Shown here: piece by piece, positions 1-11,517 of the stretch
How positions within the stretch are numbered: the first letter of the stretch is position 1
How the letters are laid out: each line of letters begins with the position of its first letter
NCBI GenBank assembly: GCA_020747045.1
Contig: JAGTJN010000012.1
Coordinates: forward strand, 1,054,001-1,118,000
Direction of reading: 5' to 3'
Length of the DNA stretch: 64,000 bases
Source of the DNA: Phaeosphaeria sp. MPI-PUGE-AT-0046c
Lineage: Eukaryota > Ascomycota > Dothideomycetes > Pleosporales > Phaeosphaeriaceae
The notes under the pieces: model-generated
Database searches by the model: none
Seen by the model: the letters and a program-made list of their open reading frames with translations, nothing else
Told to the model about the DNA's origin: nothing
Position numbers and translations under genes: made by a program

Positions 1-1916
1 CGGCTGCTGACTGACAGTGACCCGGAACAACAAGTCGAATGTGCAGCAAGCAATCAAAATTATGGTCGCCCCAGGCGAAAGCGAAATGAGTTTCTGGGGA
101 AGCGAAGTTGCCACTGGGAGTGTTCCAGATCACATCAGCGACCGCAATTACGACAGCAACTTGTCATGATCTGTACAATGACAAGTGGGCGTTGATGGTC
201 ATTGCAGTTCGTTTGGTATTCGTGAGTCGCACGGAATGTTACGTCGCTATCTGGAAGTGGCTAATGCACCTTTCAGGAGGAACGGGTGCTTGGAGACGCT
301 TCTCCGCATTGCATTGAATTTGATTCGTACTCGCACCATCAAGACAGAGTCAGTAAGGGATTCTAGTCCTTTCTGGCCTCGCTGGTCAGCTCTCTCGGTC
401 GCTGCACGTCTACGTATCTAGGACGCCGATCAGTGGCGCAGGCCTCGCGTTCACTGGAGGTCCACGAGTTTTCGATGCCACAGCTAGGCGAGCTGTGCCA
501 CATCTGGCTGTTCATCATTACCTACTCAAGCAGCATTCTACCGCGTGATTTGCGCGATGGACTATGGTTCGTTCGGTTGGATCTCCCTTCAACGTCAGTC
601 TGTAACAGTTCGCCACACTTATTTTTACGCAGGACCGCTTTGCCGTGGATTTCTCCGCTGTTGGACAGTCGTTCGCCACCCGGTCCACGATTGGGCACAG
701 CGCTCGCTCCCAAGCTGCCGAAAGCACACAAGCACCTGGCGTAACCATGTCGCGGGGAGTCTGATGGGCCGGTGGGCGTGCAACGGCCATTGGTGCGCGG
801 TGTTTCATAGACCAGGCGAGTGTCACGACTATGACGACAGCCGTTGAAGTGTCGAGGCTGCTGGTCGAGGACGCTCATTTGGGGCAAGCGCCCGCTAAAC
901 GAGGCGCGACTCCTTAATCTCGGGTTGGCAGCAACAGCAGAGGGGAGGAATTAAAAGTCATCAGACTACCGGTAGGCGTGCAACGGGCAAGTTGGCCATG
1001 GCAAGCGCGTCGGCGCCAACGGCTGATTACGGGAGGTGGCCCATGGGCGAATTAGCGGGGAGGAGCCCATGTGCTGCTCATACGCAGGGGAACGGCGCCG
1101 GAAGCATCGCAGAAGGGACAGGCGGTAGGGGTGGTCGGCGGCAGTGTAGGGAGCCGCGTGGAAGCTGCAACGACCAGGCAGGGTGAGGCTCGCCCATCGG
1201 GACGAGCATGGCGGCACATGTCATAACGCATACGGAGCGCACCGCTGAGGATTTGGGGCATCCAGGAGGGCCTAGTAAGGGCCGGCACTGGTGGCTACGG
1301 CTTGTCAGCGTAAAATACAGTGGACAATGCCTGGCACGGCAGAACGGGCCAGCACGGTCAGCCACAGCAAGCGCACGCGCGCACAGGTGTGGCTCTGGCG
1401 GCGGCGTCGTCGAGAAACAACGGCCTGGGATCGCTGCAGCAGCAGGCCGGGACGGGATTTGCGCTCTTGGGCGCGGGATCGCGACAGGTGCAGCGACAAT
1501 CTGCACCTCATGCGGCTGGCAGAGTCTGGCCATGCGCGGCAGTGTGGCTGTGCAGAAGATCAGTAGGTAGGGCTGCTATGGACCGCCGAGTTGCAGCAGA
1601 GCACCGGTAGCCGCAGACGAGACGACGTCTGAGGCCGCCGCCGCAAAATTGCGCATCTGGAGCCCTGCCTAGACCGCAGACCCCACTGCTCGTTTCCGAT
1701 GCCCACGCGCCTTTTGCATCCCATGTCACTAGGCCCGTGGACTCTTGCGCCGGGCATGCTACTAAAGTCTGTGGCTTGACCTCTGGCTTGACCCTCTTGG
1801 ACGCTGCTCCGGCTCATAACCACTTCTATCAAAGCCTCCCCCAACGTCCTGAACTTGACCTTGCTTCCTGATGCGCCCCAACTGCCTACAGCCCTCCCTC
1901 CTCGAGCTCCACAGCG
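1..1916. other. Gene-free stretch upstream of the CP2 factor
   Basis: I see no coding frame with recognisable protein character. Open frames on both strands at 966-1600 are short, GC-rich and overlap each other, as expected of non-coding GC-rich DNA. The stretch probably holds the promoter and 5' leader of the CP2 gene. ACCGGT hexamers lie at 968-973 (inside the palindrome CTACCGGTAG) and 1603-1608. Confidence 0.5.
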
Positions 1917-1930
1917 ATGTTCCGCAACCG
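1871..1930 (+). promoter_or_regulatory. Upstream ATG overlapping the CP2 start
   Basis: An ATG at 1871 lies 46 bases before the CP2 start in a different frame. After removal of intron 1 this uORF ends at a TGA within exon 2, beyond the main start. If both lie in the mature leader, ribosomes starting at 1871 would bypass the CP2 start. Inference only: the transcription start is unknown. Confidence 0.3.
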
Positions 1931-4674
1931 GTGCGTTCAGCCCCCGAGCCCCCTCTGTTTGCGTGCTGCTGGCTGGCACCGCGGCGGCAGCGTGCTGTCA
2001 TGTGCGCGCGTCGCGTTGCCCGTCGTGCGCCTGGGTACTTTGCTGCAATGATGTGACTGACCGCCTTTAGGACCAATTCGCAGAAACCGAATGATGACCT
2101 CCTCGAGTCTTTCAAGACGAGCTTCCCGCACCTTGCTCAGCGGTCGCACTCGATTGCTGGGCCCTCGGGCCACTCCCTCACAGATGCGCTCGATGTAGCA
2201 CACCCCTCACGGTATGTATCCCATCTCATCACGCCTGCACGCCCGCACTGCAACTGCATCACCCCACCAACCACCGTCTACTGTCTGTATCGACGTTGTG
2301 CGTCAAGTGCTGACCATGATGCCCATGCAGCCAGCCTGCCGATCACGACGACATCAAGGACCAGGACCCGACGCCGCGCGGGAGTGACCAGCCGTGGAGA
2401 TTCACCCCATCACTGCTGGATCCCAACAGCTTCGCATTTACCTCTTTTGCAAATCAACCTCCTGGCTACTACACGCCCACGCCTGGCGGCACAAACACGC
2501 TCTACCACAGCCAGGCGGGAGATCTGCATACTCCCGGCTTCAGCTTTGGCCTAGGAACACCACTTTCATTACCCACTTCGGAAGGAGGGGTCCACGCCGG
2601 ACAGAATGCATCAAATGCCCATCTCCACGGCTTCAATCCTCACGCCCTCGGATCAAATCACCACTTTCACAACACAAATCCCTTCGCGCTGCAGCCCCAG
2701 CACTCCCAAGCCTTTGCACCACACCAGTTCACTCACGCGCCATCCGCATTCGACCATGGCCCCTTGGCGCCACACCACGAAGAGTCCTCCATGGACACCA
2801 TGGGCGCGGACATCGAGATGCAAGAGCAGTCACCTCTGATAGGCTTTGCACCCCACTCGTACCAGGACAACATCGCCGCGGCCGTAGCGCCACCGCCTCA
2901 CCCCTCGTCCACCCAGAACTTCCGCTATCACGTTACCCTAAATGCTCCAACCGCCATGATCAAATCGTCCGACGAAGTACCCATTACCTATCTCAACAAA
3001 GGACAGGCCTACTCCATCTCTTTGCTAGACACCGCCCCTGTACAAACATCGGCTGCACCCGTCAAATACAGGACCTTTATCCGCATTTCTTTTGAAGACG
3101 AGCAACAACGACAACGCCCTGCTTCCTGCTGGCAACTCTGGAAGGAAGGGCGCGGCACCAACGAAGCACACCAGCGGGGCGGCCGCCTGCAAGCTGTCGA
3201 GTTCGTTGACCCGAGCCAAGTCGGCGGCGGCGAAGTGCAAGGGCGGCCAAGAGTCGAGGTCGAGTCATCCTCCTTTGATGGCTTCGCTGTCACATGGACT
3301 CCTGCGCAGAACGCAAGCCCAGAGTGCTCCCTGGCGGTGCGGTTCAACTTCCTCTCCACAGACTTCAGTCACTCCAAGGGAGTAAAAGGCATACCTGTAC
3401 GTCTCTGCGCGAAGACTGAGCTTGTCTCGGAGGTTACTGGTTCGCCTCAAAGCAAGTCTGATGCCGAGCTCTGCTTCTGCAAGGTCAAGCTTTTCCGAGA
3501 CCACGGAGCCGAGCGTAAATTGTCCAATGATGTCGCACACGTCAAGAAGACTATCGACAAGCTGAAGCAGCAGATTGCGCAAATGGAATCAGGCATGAAG
3601 GACTTTGGCAAGCGGAAGCGCAGTAGCTCCATCTCCAAGGGCAGTGCCAGCACAAGACCAGGCAAAGTGCCAAAGCACAAGAGAACATGGTCCATGTCCT
3701 CAGCAAATTCCAATCCCGGATCACGCGTGCCAGCTGAAGAGGATCTGCACATCAAACTGGCTTCCCTTCAAGACATGTTCAGCTCAACGCGACCTGTAAG
3801 CGTACTATACTTGCCAGGCGACGAGCAAGATGACCCAGACCTACACCCGGTACAGCTGGTTTCCAGTCCGCAGGAGCTATCCAAGCTTGATACTGTAATG
3901 GACGCGCAGATGTGGGAGGGACAAAGCTCGCACACTGGCGCATCCTCCATCGTATCACCGACGCCCAGTTCACAGTCTATACCCTCCGACAAGCGCCGAG
4001 GGTCCTCATTCCAACGCCCGAAACCTTTCCAGCCTCCGTCCCGTATGTCATCGAATGAGTGGAGAGGTCTTCCCCAGACCGCAACAGGAGATCTAAAGGG
4101 TACGGCCATAATTCCTGGTGGCGCAGACGTTCCAACCAAGGTCCAGAGACCGTACTCTGACGACCATGCGCTCTCAGGCTGGATCGAAGCCCTAGGAGTT
4201 GACCAGACCTATCAACCACCTCCAGAGCCCATGCTCAAGCCAGGTAAGGCTTTTCAAACGTGTCTTGTGACGATCCATGCTGACAGCTCTTTAGTGGCTT
4301 GTTTCTTCGTGCAACCCAGAATTGCAGGACGACAACCTGATGACAACTACTTCCGTGCTGTGTATTTGATGGAACGCACAGTAAAGGCCCTAGTCAGCGG
4401 AATCGCCATGAAGATCAATGTCGAGCCAACAAAGGTCACTCGCACAGTTCGTGTCAACCAGAAGGGCTTGCAGATCCTAATGGATGACGACGCTGTCCAC
4501 GCTCTTCCGGAACAACAAGACATGACCGCCGAGTTTCACGAAATCGGCACACCACCTGCACACCACCTCAAACGAGAATGGGATGCTGGGCCCACAGATA
4601 TTCAGGTCGACGGCGACATCAGTGTCGTTGAGAACGTGAATAGTTCCGGTTACGAACTACGTCTTCTCTTCTAG
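1917..4674 (+). CDS. Grainyhead/CP2-family transcription factor
   Basis: Sequence-specific DNA-binding factor of the fungal CP2 (grainyhead-like) family, acting in the nucleus; fungal members are linked to cell-wall remodelling and conidial separation. Exons: 1917-1930, 2071-2211, 2331-4243, 4295-4674 (815 aa). The first exon has only 14 coding bases; the frame is kept at each junction (CG|G, CG|C, G|TG). The last intron (51 bp) is a multiple of three, so it is invisible in a plain ORF. The N-terminal 250 residues are low complexity, rich in Gln, His and Pro. A CP2 DNA-binding domain follows, starting near the HVTLNAPTA motif and containing YLNKGQ and TFIRISFEDE. A basic Ser-rich linker and a C-terminal VACFFVQPR segment typical of fungal CP2 proteins complete it. 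The family call is strong; the start is chosen because exon 2 is open only in this frame. Confidence 0.85.
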
Positions 4675-7600
4675 CGCTCCGCCTGGCGATGTACATTTTC
4701 CGATCGATCCTCGACTCCTTGGAGATCATCTCACGAATCCCACCTTAATGACTTTGCACCACTTTTGCGTTCGGTTTGGATCACCCATCGCTCTCTAGGA
4801 TTTAATCCTGTCCAGTCGTCTGTCAACGCGGCTGGTACACTTTCGGCGTTGCCAATTTCTGGAGATACCACGCCAATTTCTGGAGATACCACGCCAATTT
4901 CTGGAGATACCACGCCCTCATTTCGGGCCTTTTCTTCCCTTTGTCTGTACATGGCGATCTTCTGCCCATGGCGACCTATTATTTTTATCTTCTCCTTTCT
5001 GGTTCCACCACGATACCCATTATATTCCCACCTTCAAGCGGCTTAAGATTGCAAATAATGAGCAAGTGCGAAAACACGGCGGAACGTAGCGACTTAGCAC
5101 GTACACATGCAGCACGAGGCTGAGCAGGCACTGAGATGCCATTTTGTTTTCAGATATACACAAGAGAGCAGGTTCTGATTTACCAAAGACGACTTGATGT
5201 CCTCAACTATCTACATGTCCTTTACATTTTCGACTCCACATGCACTGTGCTGTTTTTTCTTCTACACCGTATGTCCACACTGATCACGATTTTGACAGCA
5301 ACGAACGGACCCATGTACTAAACATCTCCATACACGTGCACGAAAAATAGTCAGGTGAAAAGACTGATCAGGCTGGGCAGGACTAGTGAGAACACGACTC
5401 AGATTGAAGTCATGGTGCAATTACCGAACGTGAAGATGTCACACGCCACAAAGATTATGTCAATCCTATTGATAAGAATGCGACGATACCGCGATCATTG
5501 GTCCGAACGACACACGTACGCTGTTCGCTTGACACGTCAAACTCAGACCGCCCTAATCTGACAACTTGTCCTCGCACTGTGAAGGGACCCTGGATCACAT
5601 GGAACGAGGTGGCTGGTAGGCATTTTTAGCCGCACGCCAACCATGGCCGTGCACTAGCTCGATACACAAGGCTTGATGTCATAATGCAGCACGCCCTGGC
5701 AAATCAGAATGCCAATACTCATCTCTAGGACCACGACCGAAAAGCAGGAGCGCTTTCAAGAGAAGATGCGCTGTCAAATACCCAGGCATAACCCAACGAC
5801 AACTTAGTGGAAAGTTTGGAGCAGGCGCGAAGGATGAGTTGGCCGGCTCTCCATCACTCATCCAGTGCTCATAGTTCCAACTTGAAACCGACGGCAGACA
5901 AACCAGCAGCGCCAATGATAAAGCCTCTCTAAAACTATAGGCCAGGACATTGTGAGACTATGACATTAAGATGAGAGTACACCTTCCCATAGCGTTTAGC
6001 GGCAACCTTCAATTACAGTAGCCGACAGCAATGTACCATTTAGCGACAATGAGCAGCAAACGGCAAGTCTCCGGCGCATTTTTTGTGTCGACCATGTTCC
6101 ACCAACTGAACTTCGACTCATCATGGGAACGTTTGCGAGCCGTTCACCCTTTCGCCACCATTTACAAGTGTAGCCGAACCGTCGTGGACCCCGAAGACCA
6201 TTGTAACATGTACCTAAAGGAGCTCAGGAGACGCGTACTACACCTACAACTTGTGTCCACAATCTGGATCAAGTAGAATTCGCTAGACTATCCATCAATC
6301 AGATCTCTTCACCAATCTATCTTTAGTGCAACGAGGCGGATGAAACTGTTCTAGTCGGCCAATGATATTCTGCTTGTATTGGATCAGCACGCAGACTACT
6401 CTGCTCGGATCTTGGATGCAGCCACAGTGGCGACACATACGCATTCGCCACATTTTGTGGCACCACCACCGTCACAACCGACAACCCTCGAGGCTATTCA
6501 GTCGTGACTCATATCAAATAGCAGATCGTTGCTCAATCCAAGGTGCTCCGAATGAGGCGTACCAAATATTGAACGTACCCCTCAGTCGAACACAAGGAGG
6601 GGCCATGCACCGCCACAACTAACACCGCATTTGACATGTGTTCGCCATCTCAGTCTACACTTCGCGCTTTTTCGGAGGCTCTCCGCTTGATTACTGAACG
6701 CATTTACGGCACATTCCACATGTGTTATTTCATGCTGTCATCGGGTTACATTAATGTACGCAGCAGAATTGAAGCTCCGGCCCACCGTTTAATGACAGAC
6801 TTTGAGTCGCAGGCCGTTGCACCTCCGGCGCTCACTCCGCGACGTCGAACATGGTGCCCAGCGGAGGACACAAGGCCACGGTTCGTTTGGCTGTCGCACG
6901 CAATGGTTGGACTAGTGTTCTGGAACCGGCCATTGCCCACGCGGAAATTGCGTACTCCGCACCAGCGCAAAGACTATCGTAGGTCGTACCTCTAGCATTC
7001 GAAAACCATCAGACCGCGGTCGTGATTGAGCACGTGCTATGTGCGTTCGTTAATGCTCTCAACGCCACCAAAACAGCGCGAAAGCACAGAAGCTGTTCGG
7101 AGCGGTGGCCATCGGTCATGACACCGATCCCAGCAATCAATGCCCGCCCACCTGGTGGAATAACTTTCCACCCCTGTTCGTCTCGCGGCTTGGCGCTCCC
7201 CAAAGTGCTGTTCCTATCGGCGCCAGCCTTAAGGTGGGCATAATGCAGCAATTTCCGTTCCCTGCACGCAGAATCGCTCCAGTCGCCCAAGGTCTCGGGT
7301 TCGCGTTCCTGATCGCATGAAGCCTCTTGTCATCACTATCGGCCCAAAGCAGACTGTGAAAGACAGAAAAAAGCAGAATGCAAAAGAAATACGAGTGGAG
7401 TGATTTTTACCAGCGGAGCGGTGTAGCCTTGGGATCCCCCTACAAGCACGTTTCAGATGGACCCGAATGCTGCAGCGACGCAGCTCGACTCCACACGTCA
7501 GGCAAGGCACTTGATACAACCACCCTGATCCTCGGAGCACATCCCACGTCACATCTCCACTTGTCACTTCAGAGCTTCACGCGCGCTATGGTCGGATCGT

Positions 7601-9554
7601 GCACTTTCATCGTCCTGGCGATCTAGTGCGTGCGCTTCCAGGATGGCATGATGGTACGATTGTCGGATTGCGCGCGATTTGGGATTGCGAACAGCGCAAG
7701 CCACAAGCGTTTAATGCCCCAGCTTGCGGCCGGTTAAAATCATAGACAGATGGACATCTCGCTACCAGATCTTGCAGCGTGATGGCTCTGGTTGCGTGCG
7801 CTGGAAGGATGCAGGATTCAGGGCAACGCAAGGGTAAAAAGGCAGACGAATCAGCGCCCAAGAGGGATAGTTGACCGGGCCCGGAAAAGAGCCGGTTGGT
7901 CCACGTTGCGGTTTGGGTCAGACATGGGATTTGATAGGTGGGATGAGATCCTGGATGGTGGTGAGATCAGATCACATTTGCGTTTGTGGGACGACAACGA
8001 CGACGACGGTTGCAATAGCCGTGGATGTGGGTGAAGGGCCCGGAAAGCGAGGTCCGACAATGACTCGGTGGGTCGTCAATATCGCGGGCAACGAGATTGT
8101 ACCGAAAGAGCACGTTGTGTATGTTGTTTGTGTTGATCGTTTACCGTTTATCGTGTAGTTTCTCGCATCCTCACCTCCATTCAGGCCTCCGAACCATCAA
8201 TAAGGACCGGTCCTTTTGCGGTACAATACTCGCAGACTATCAAAACAATATTCCGCCCTCCGCAATCTCACTCCCTGATTCCCTTTTCAACTCCCGCTTC
8301 CGCGCCGTCTTACCCTATCGCACTCCCCTCTGTTCCCATTCCAGCAATCCATAAATCCATAAGCATACGCATTTCACTGACCCATGCCGCATTGACAAGA
8401 CCAGTCTCCGCACACAAGACTGCATCGGCTCAACACTTCCGCTTCTGTCCCATCCCTGATGCCCTCCGCTGGCTAGCCGGAGCCCTGGCTTGTCCTGCAC
8501 CCCCCGCCCCGCGATGTGTAGCGATGTGATGTGGTGCATTTCACATAAGCAAAGCGCATTTGTGTTGGCCAGCAGGTGCGTGCAAGCGCTGTGGAGCCCC
8601 TGGGCTGCTTCGGAGGATTACATGGAACAGGGCCTAGGTGAGGGGGATCAGGCGCGCGGCAGTGCCTGGATGATGCTTGCTTGCTGGGCCCTGGTCGGAG
8701 ACGCTATCGAGGTATTGAAAGGTGAGTATGGGGCTTTGGGAGGGACGAGGTAGGGAGGTTCGGGGGCACCGCCACAGATGGATGAAGGGTTGCGAAGTAA
8801 GTCGATGTGGAAGTGGCATGTGCGTTGATGGGGATGGGTGGTCAAGGAGGACAGTGAGGGTGTTGGCCATGATAAAGCTGTGGAAGTAGCAGATTGTGTT
8901 TTCATTCGGGGAATACATTCGATCTTATTCTTATGTCTGTGGTCTATGTCCTTGCTTGAAAGCATTTGCAATCTATAAACGAGAACTGGCGTGTTGATGA
9001 GTGCTAGAGGTATGCGTCAAACTCCAAGGCATCTCTTCGATAACACAAAGCTTGGGAACTATTTAGATGATAGATGCTTAGAGGACGTAGTTGGGCTTTC
9101 CAGAATGTGATTCTTGTTAACATGGCATACGCACCAGAGCAGCATGCACAACAGGCCGTCATTCATACTGTAGTTTTGTAAACACCATCCCGCTTCACAT
9201 CATCCATTACTCCCATTCCTCGACAAGATCTGGCGGTCACTCGTTGGGCCATTACGCCCCTTACGCTCAGCTTCTCAATGTTTCGCAGATGGTCAAGGAC
9301 CGGTCTTCAAAGCGACATTGACGACTGAGAGCGACTGCATGAATGTAGAGGTCTGAAGAGAAACTGGAGCGTCTATATGTCCAAGAGTATATGAGGAACG
9401 TCAGTAGCATCCTAGCTAGTTGCAATTATATGTCGTCCTAGAGTAGTGTCCCAGAACACCTACACAAGAAACCTTACTCTAAAAACCTCTTCATCATGAG
9501 TGGTAAACCATTCGATTTCGACGCATTAGCTTCACTATCCTAATCCACAGTCAA
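4675..9554. other. Long gene-poor interval
   Basis: Almost 4.9 kb without a frame I can support. All open frames are below about 120 codons and show no family motif, signal peptide or splice-linked continuation. The base composition is ordinary, not the strongly AT-rich pattern expected of heavily RIP-mutated transposons. It holds a 3 x 21 bp tandem repeat (4851-4913) and a 14-bp perfect palindrome at 8202-8215. Confidence 0.45.
4851..4913. repeat. Three perfect 21-bp tandem copies
   Basis: The unit GCCAATTTCTGGAGATACCAC is present three times without a mismatch (4851-4871, 4872-4892, 4893-4913), about 180 bp beyond the CP2 stop. It is probably in the 3' untranslated region or just after it. 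Identical copies suggest recent expansion. Confidence 0.9.
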
Positions 9555-10661
9555 TCAATCATCCAACTCCCTCCCAAAATCAATCAACCTCAACCTCCTC
9601 GCATCCTTTGGATGAAATTGCGCAACCTTCGCCCTCACTAGGAACCTCGACGCCGCCGAATCCCTCTCAAGCTGAAAATACGCTTTCCCACCCCCAGGTC
9701 CAATCAGTGTCGCAAACAAATTCTCAATCAACTTCCTCATCTCCCCATCTGCCGCCTCCGCCTCCGTCGGCGGCTCCTCTTCTTCATCTGCTGTTCTCGC
9801 GCCCCAAATCTGATCGATCCTACGCTGGCGCGACTTCTCCGACACAGGCTTCTTGACTGATTTCGCACGTCCCTTTTTCGTGAAGCCAGCGGCCAGCACG
9901 TCGTCTTCGACGTCGAGCATGTCACCAACCACAGGCCCGCCGAGCTCCTCGGCTGCAATCATGCCGCTCAGGTAGTCGTTGATGAAGTCGTTCATGGCCG
10001 TGCCGAGACGGTCCATTTCGGCGTCACACGCGTCCTTTTCCGCGCGCTTGGCGGCAACGAGGTCACGCGCGAGCTGGGCGGGCGTCTTTTGAGAGCGGTC
10101 TTCGTGCTGCGCGCGGAGACGCTGGATGCGGGATTCCATGGCACTGGCTAGGAGTTTGGCATCATCAAGCTGGGCAGATTCCCGGCGTAGGGCGGCTTCG
10201 GCACGGGTGAACTGGGCTTGAGTGCTGGCGATGGCTTCTTTAGTACCGTGAACATTTTGTTGCAGAGATCGAGCCGCAAGGAGTGCGGGAAAGACAGAGC
10301 CAGGAGAGGGAAGGTAGACAGGTGTAGATTTGAGATTTTTGTAGGCTTCTTTGACAGCGAGGAGTTGTTGCAGCTTTTGTCGAGGGTCATCTGATGCAAG
10401 AGCCGCATCCCCAAGGTTGGCATGCGATTCAGACTTGAGCTGTATGGAGTCAACATGTGCTTCTTAGTCTGCTATGGTCAAACATGCCTTTTCGAGAGCA
10501 GCCTGTTGTTCATGAACGCGTGCTTGCAGCTCCCTCACAGTTTCCTCCAAGCGGGCCTCGACATTGGACGCATCAAAATCCATGGCATCATGCTGAAGCT
10601 TCCTGGCTTCATTGACATGGTCTCGTATATTTTGGAGAGTGTTGTCCTGCTGTTGCGCCAT
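9555..10661 (-). CDS. CENP-K/Sim4-like inner kinetochore protein
   Basis: Probable subunit of the constitutive centromere-associated network (CENP-K; Sim4 in fission yeast), which links centromeric chromatin to the outer kinetochore. Exons on the minus strand: 10661-10488 and 10439-9555 (352 aa). The protein is mostly predicted coiled coil rich in Glu, Gln and Ala, followed by a basic stretch (KKGRAKSVKKP) and an acidic one. The C-terminus (RFLVRAKVAQFHPKD, then RLRLIDF) resembles the conserved CENP-K ending, in which a hydrophobic LLR segment precedes HPEDPTRIRLEAF. The only phase-compatible splice uses a GC donor (AAG|GCATGT) and a normal CAG acceptor, because the intron frame contains a TAA. 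Another coiled-coil kinetochore protein is possible. Confidence 0.6.
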
Positions 10662-11517
10662 ATTGTGGTTGTGGGAGGACCGTGTTGTTGTTGATTGGTG
10701 ATCTTGTTGGTGATACGCGAAGCCCTGACAGACTAGAAGCAACCAATATTTTGTCGTCTTATCAGGCGTGGAAATAAATCGCCCACTCCAGTGTCTCTCG
10801 CTAGCTCAATGTCAACCTAACACAATCTCGAAGTTGCAGGTAACATCCTCGATACCTGGAGATCGATACTGCACAAGCACGTGACCGCTAAGGCGCTAGT
10901 GTTGTCGATCCCGTCGTCCTTTTCGGCCACACTTGTTACACCTGTACGACTCCCAAGCCTCACATCTCCCGCTTGCTTCTCGCGACCACCGCCCAGCGCC
11001 CCTTCTGCACTCTCCACTGCCCCTTCTCTTCCCAGCTGTCGTGCTTGCTGTGCAGGAACAACCTCGTGTGCCTCTCACCCGCCATCTGAGACGCCGGTTG
11101 CTGCCGAGAAGGTTTGACGAGCGAGCTTTCTTTACTTGGGCCCTTCATCTTCCCTCGTCGACATCACCCCAGAAAACTCACTACTCTGCCATCATCTTGC
11201 GACTCCCGTCCCGCTCCATCTGCACCAGCACCAGCACCGCGGCCTCACTCCCTGCGGCTCCCTTCTCTCGACCACTGCACCCACTGCACGCCCCACATCC
11301 TGCTTTGCCTCCACGACGACCTCTCCTCTCTAGACACCTCTCCAACCGCACAGCCCTCCCCAGCCGCCAGCACCAGCACGCTTTCCTTGACCGGCCCCCC
11401 GCTGTACATAACGCGAGCAATTGAACAATTTCCTCAGCATCTCGCTTGAGTCCCACTCCGGATTGTGAAGAAAGACCACTTAGACCATTATCAAGACTCA
11501 TCAAGTAGGAACGAATC
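10662..11517. promoter_or_regulatory. Divergent promoter region, CENP-K-like / KH protein
   Basis: This 856-bp interval separates two divergent starts. From about 10,930 to 11,440 the plus strand is strongly pyrimidine-rich (long C and T runs), typical of promoters and 5' leaders of highly expressed fungal genes. The many short frames here carry no protein features. Confidence 0.5.

Noticed and set aside
7270..7315. tRNA-like GGGTTCGCGTTCC sequence
   Set aside because: The bases flanking the loop do not pair as a T-arm, and no A-box or acceptor stem is found upstream.
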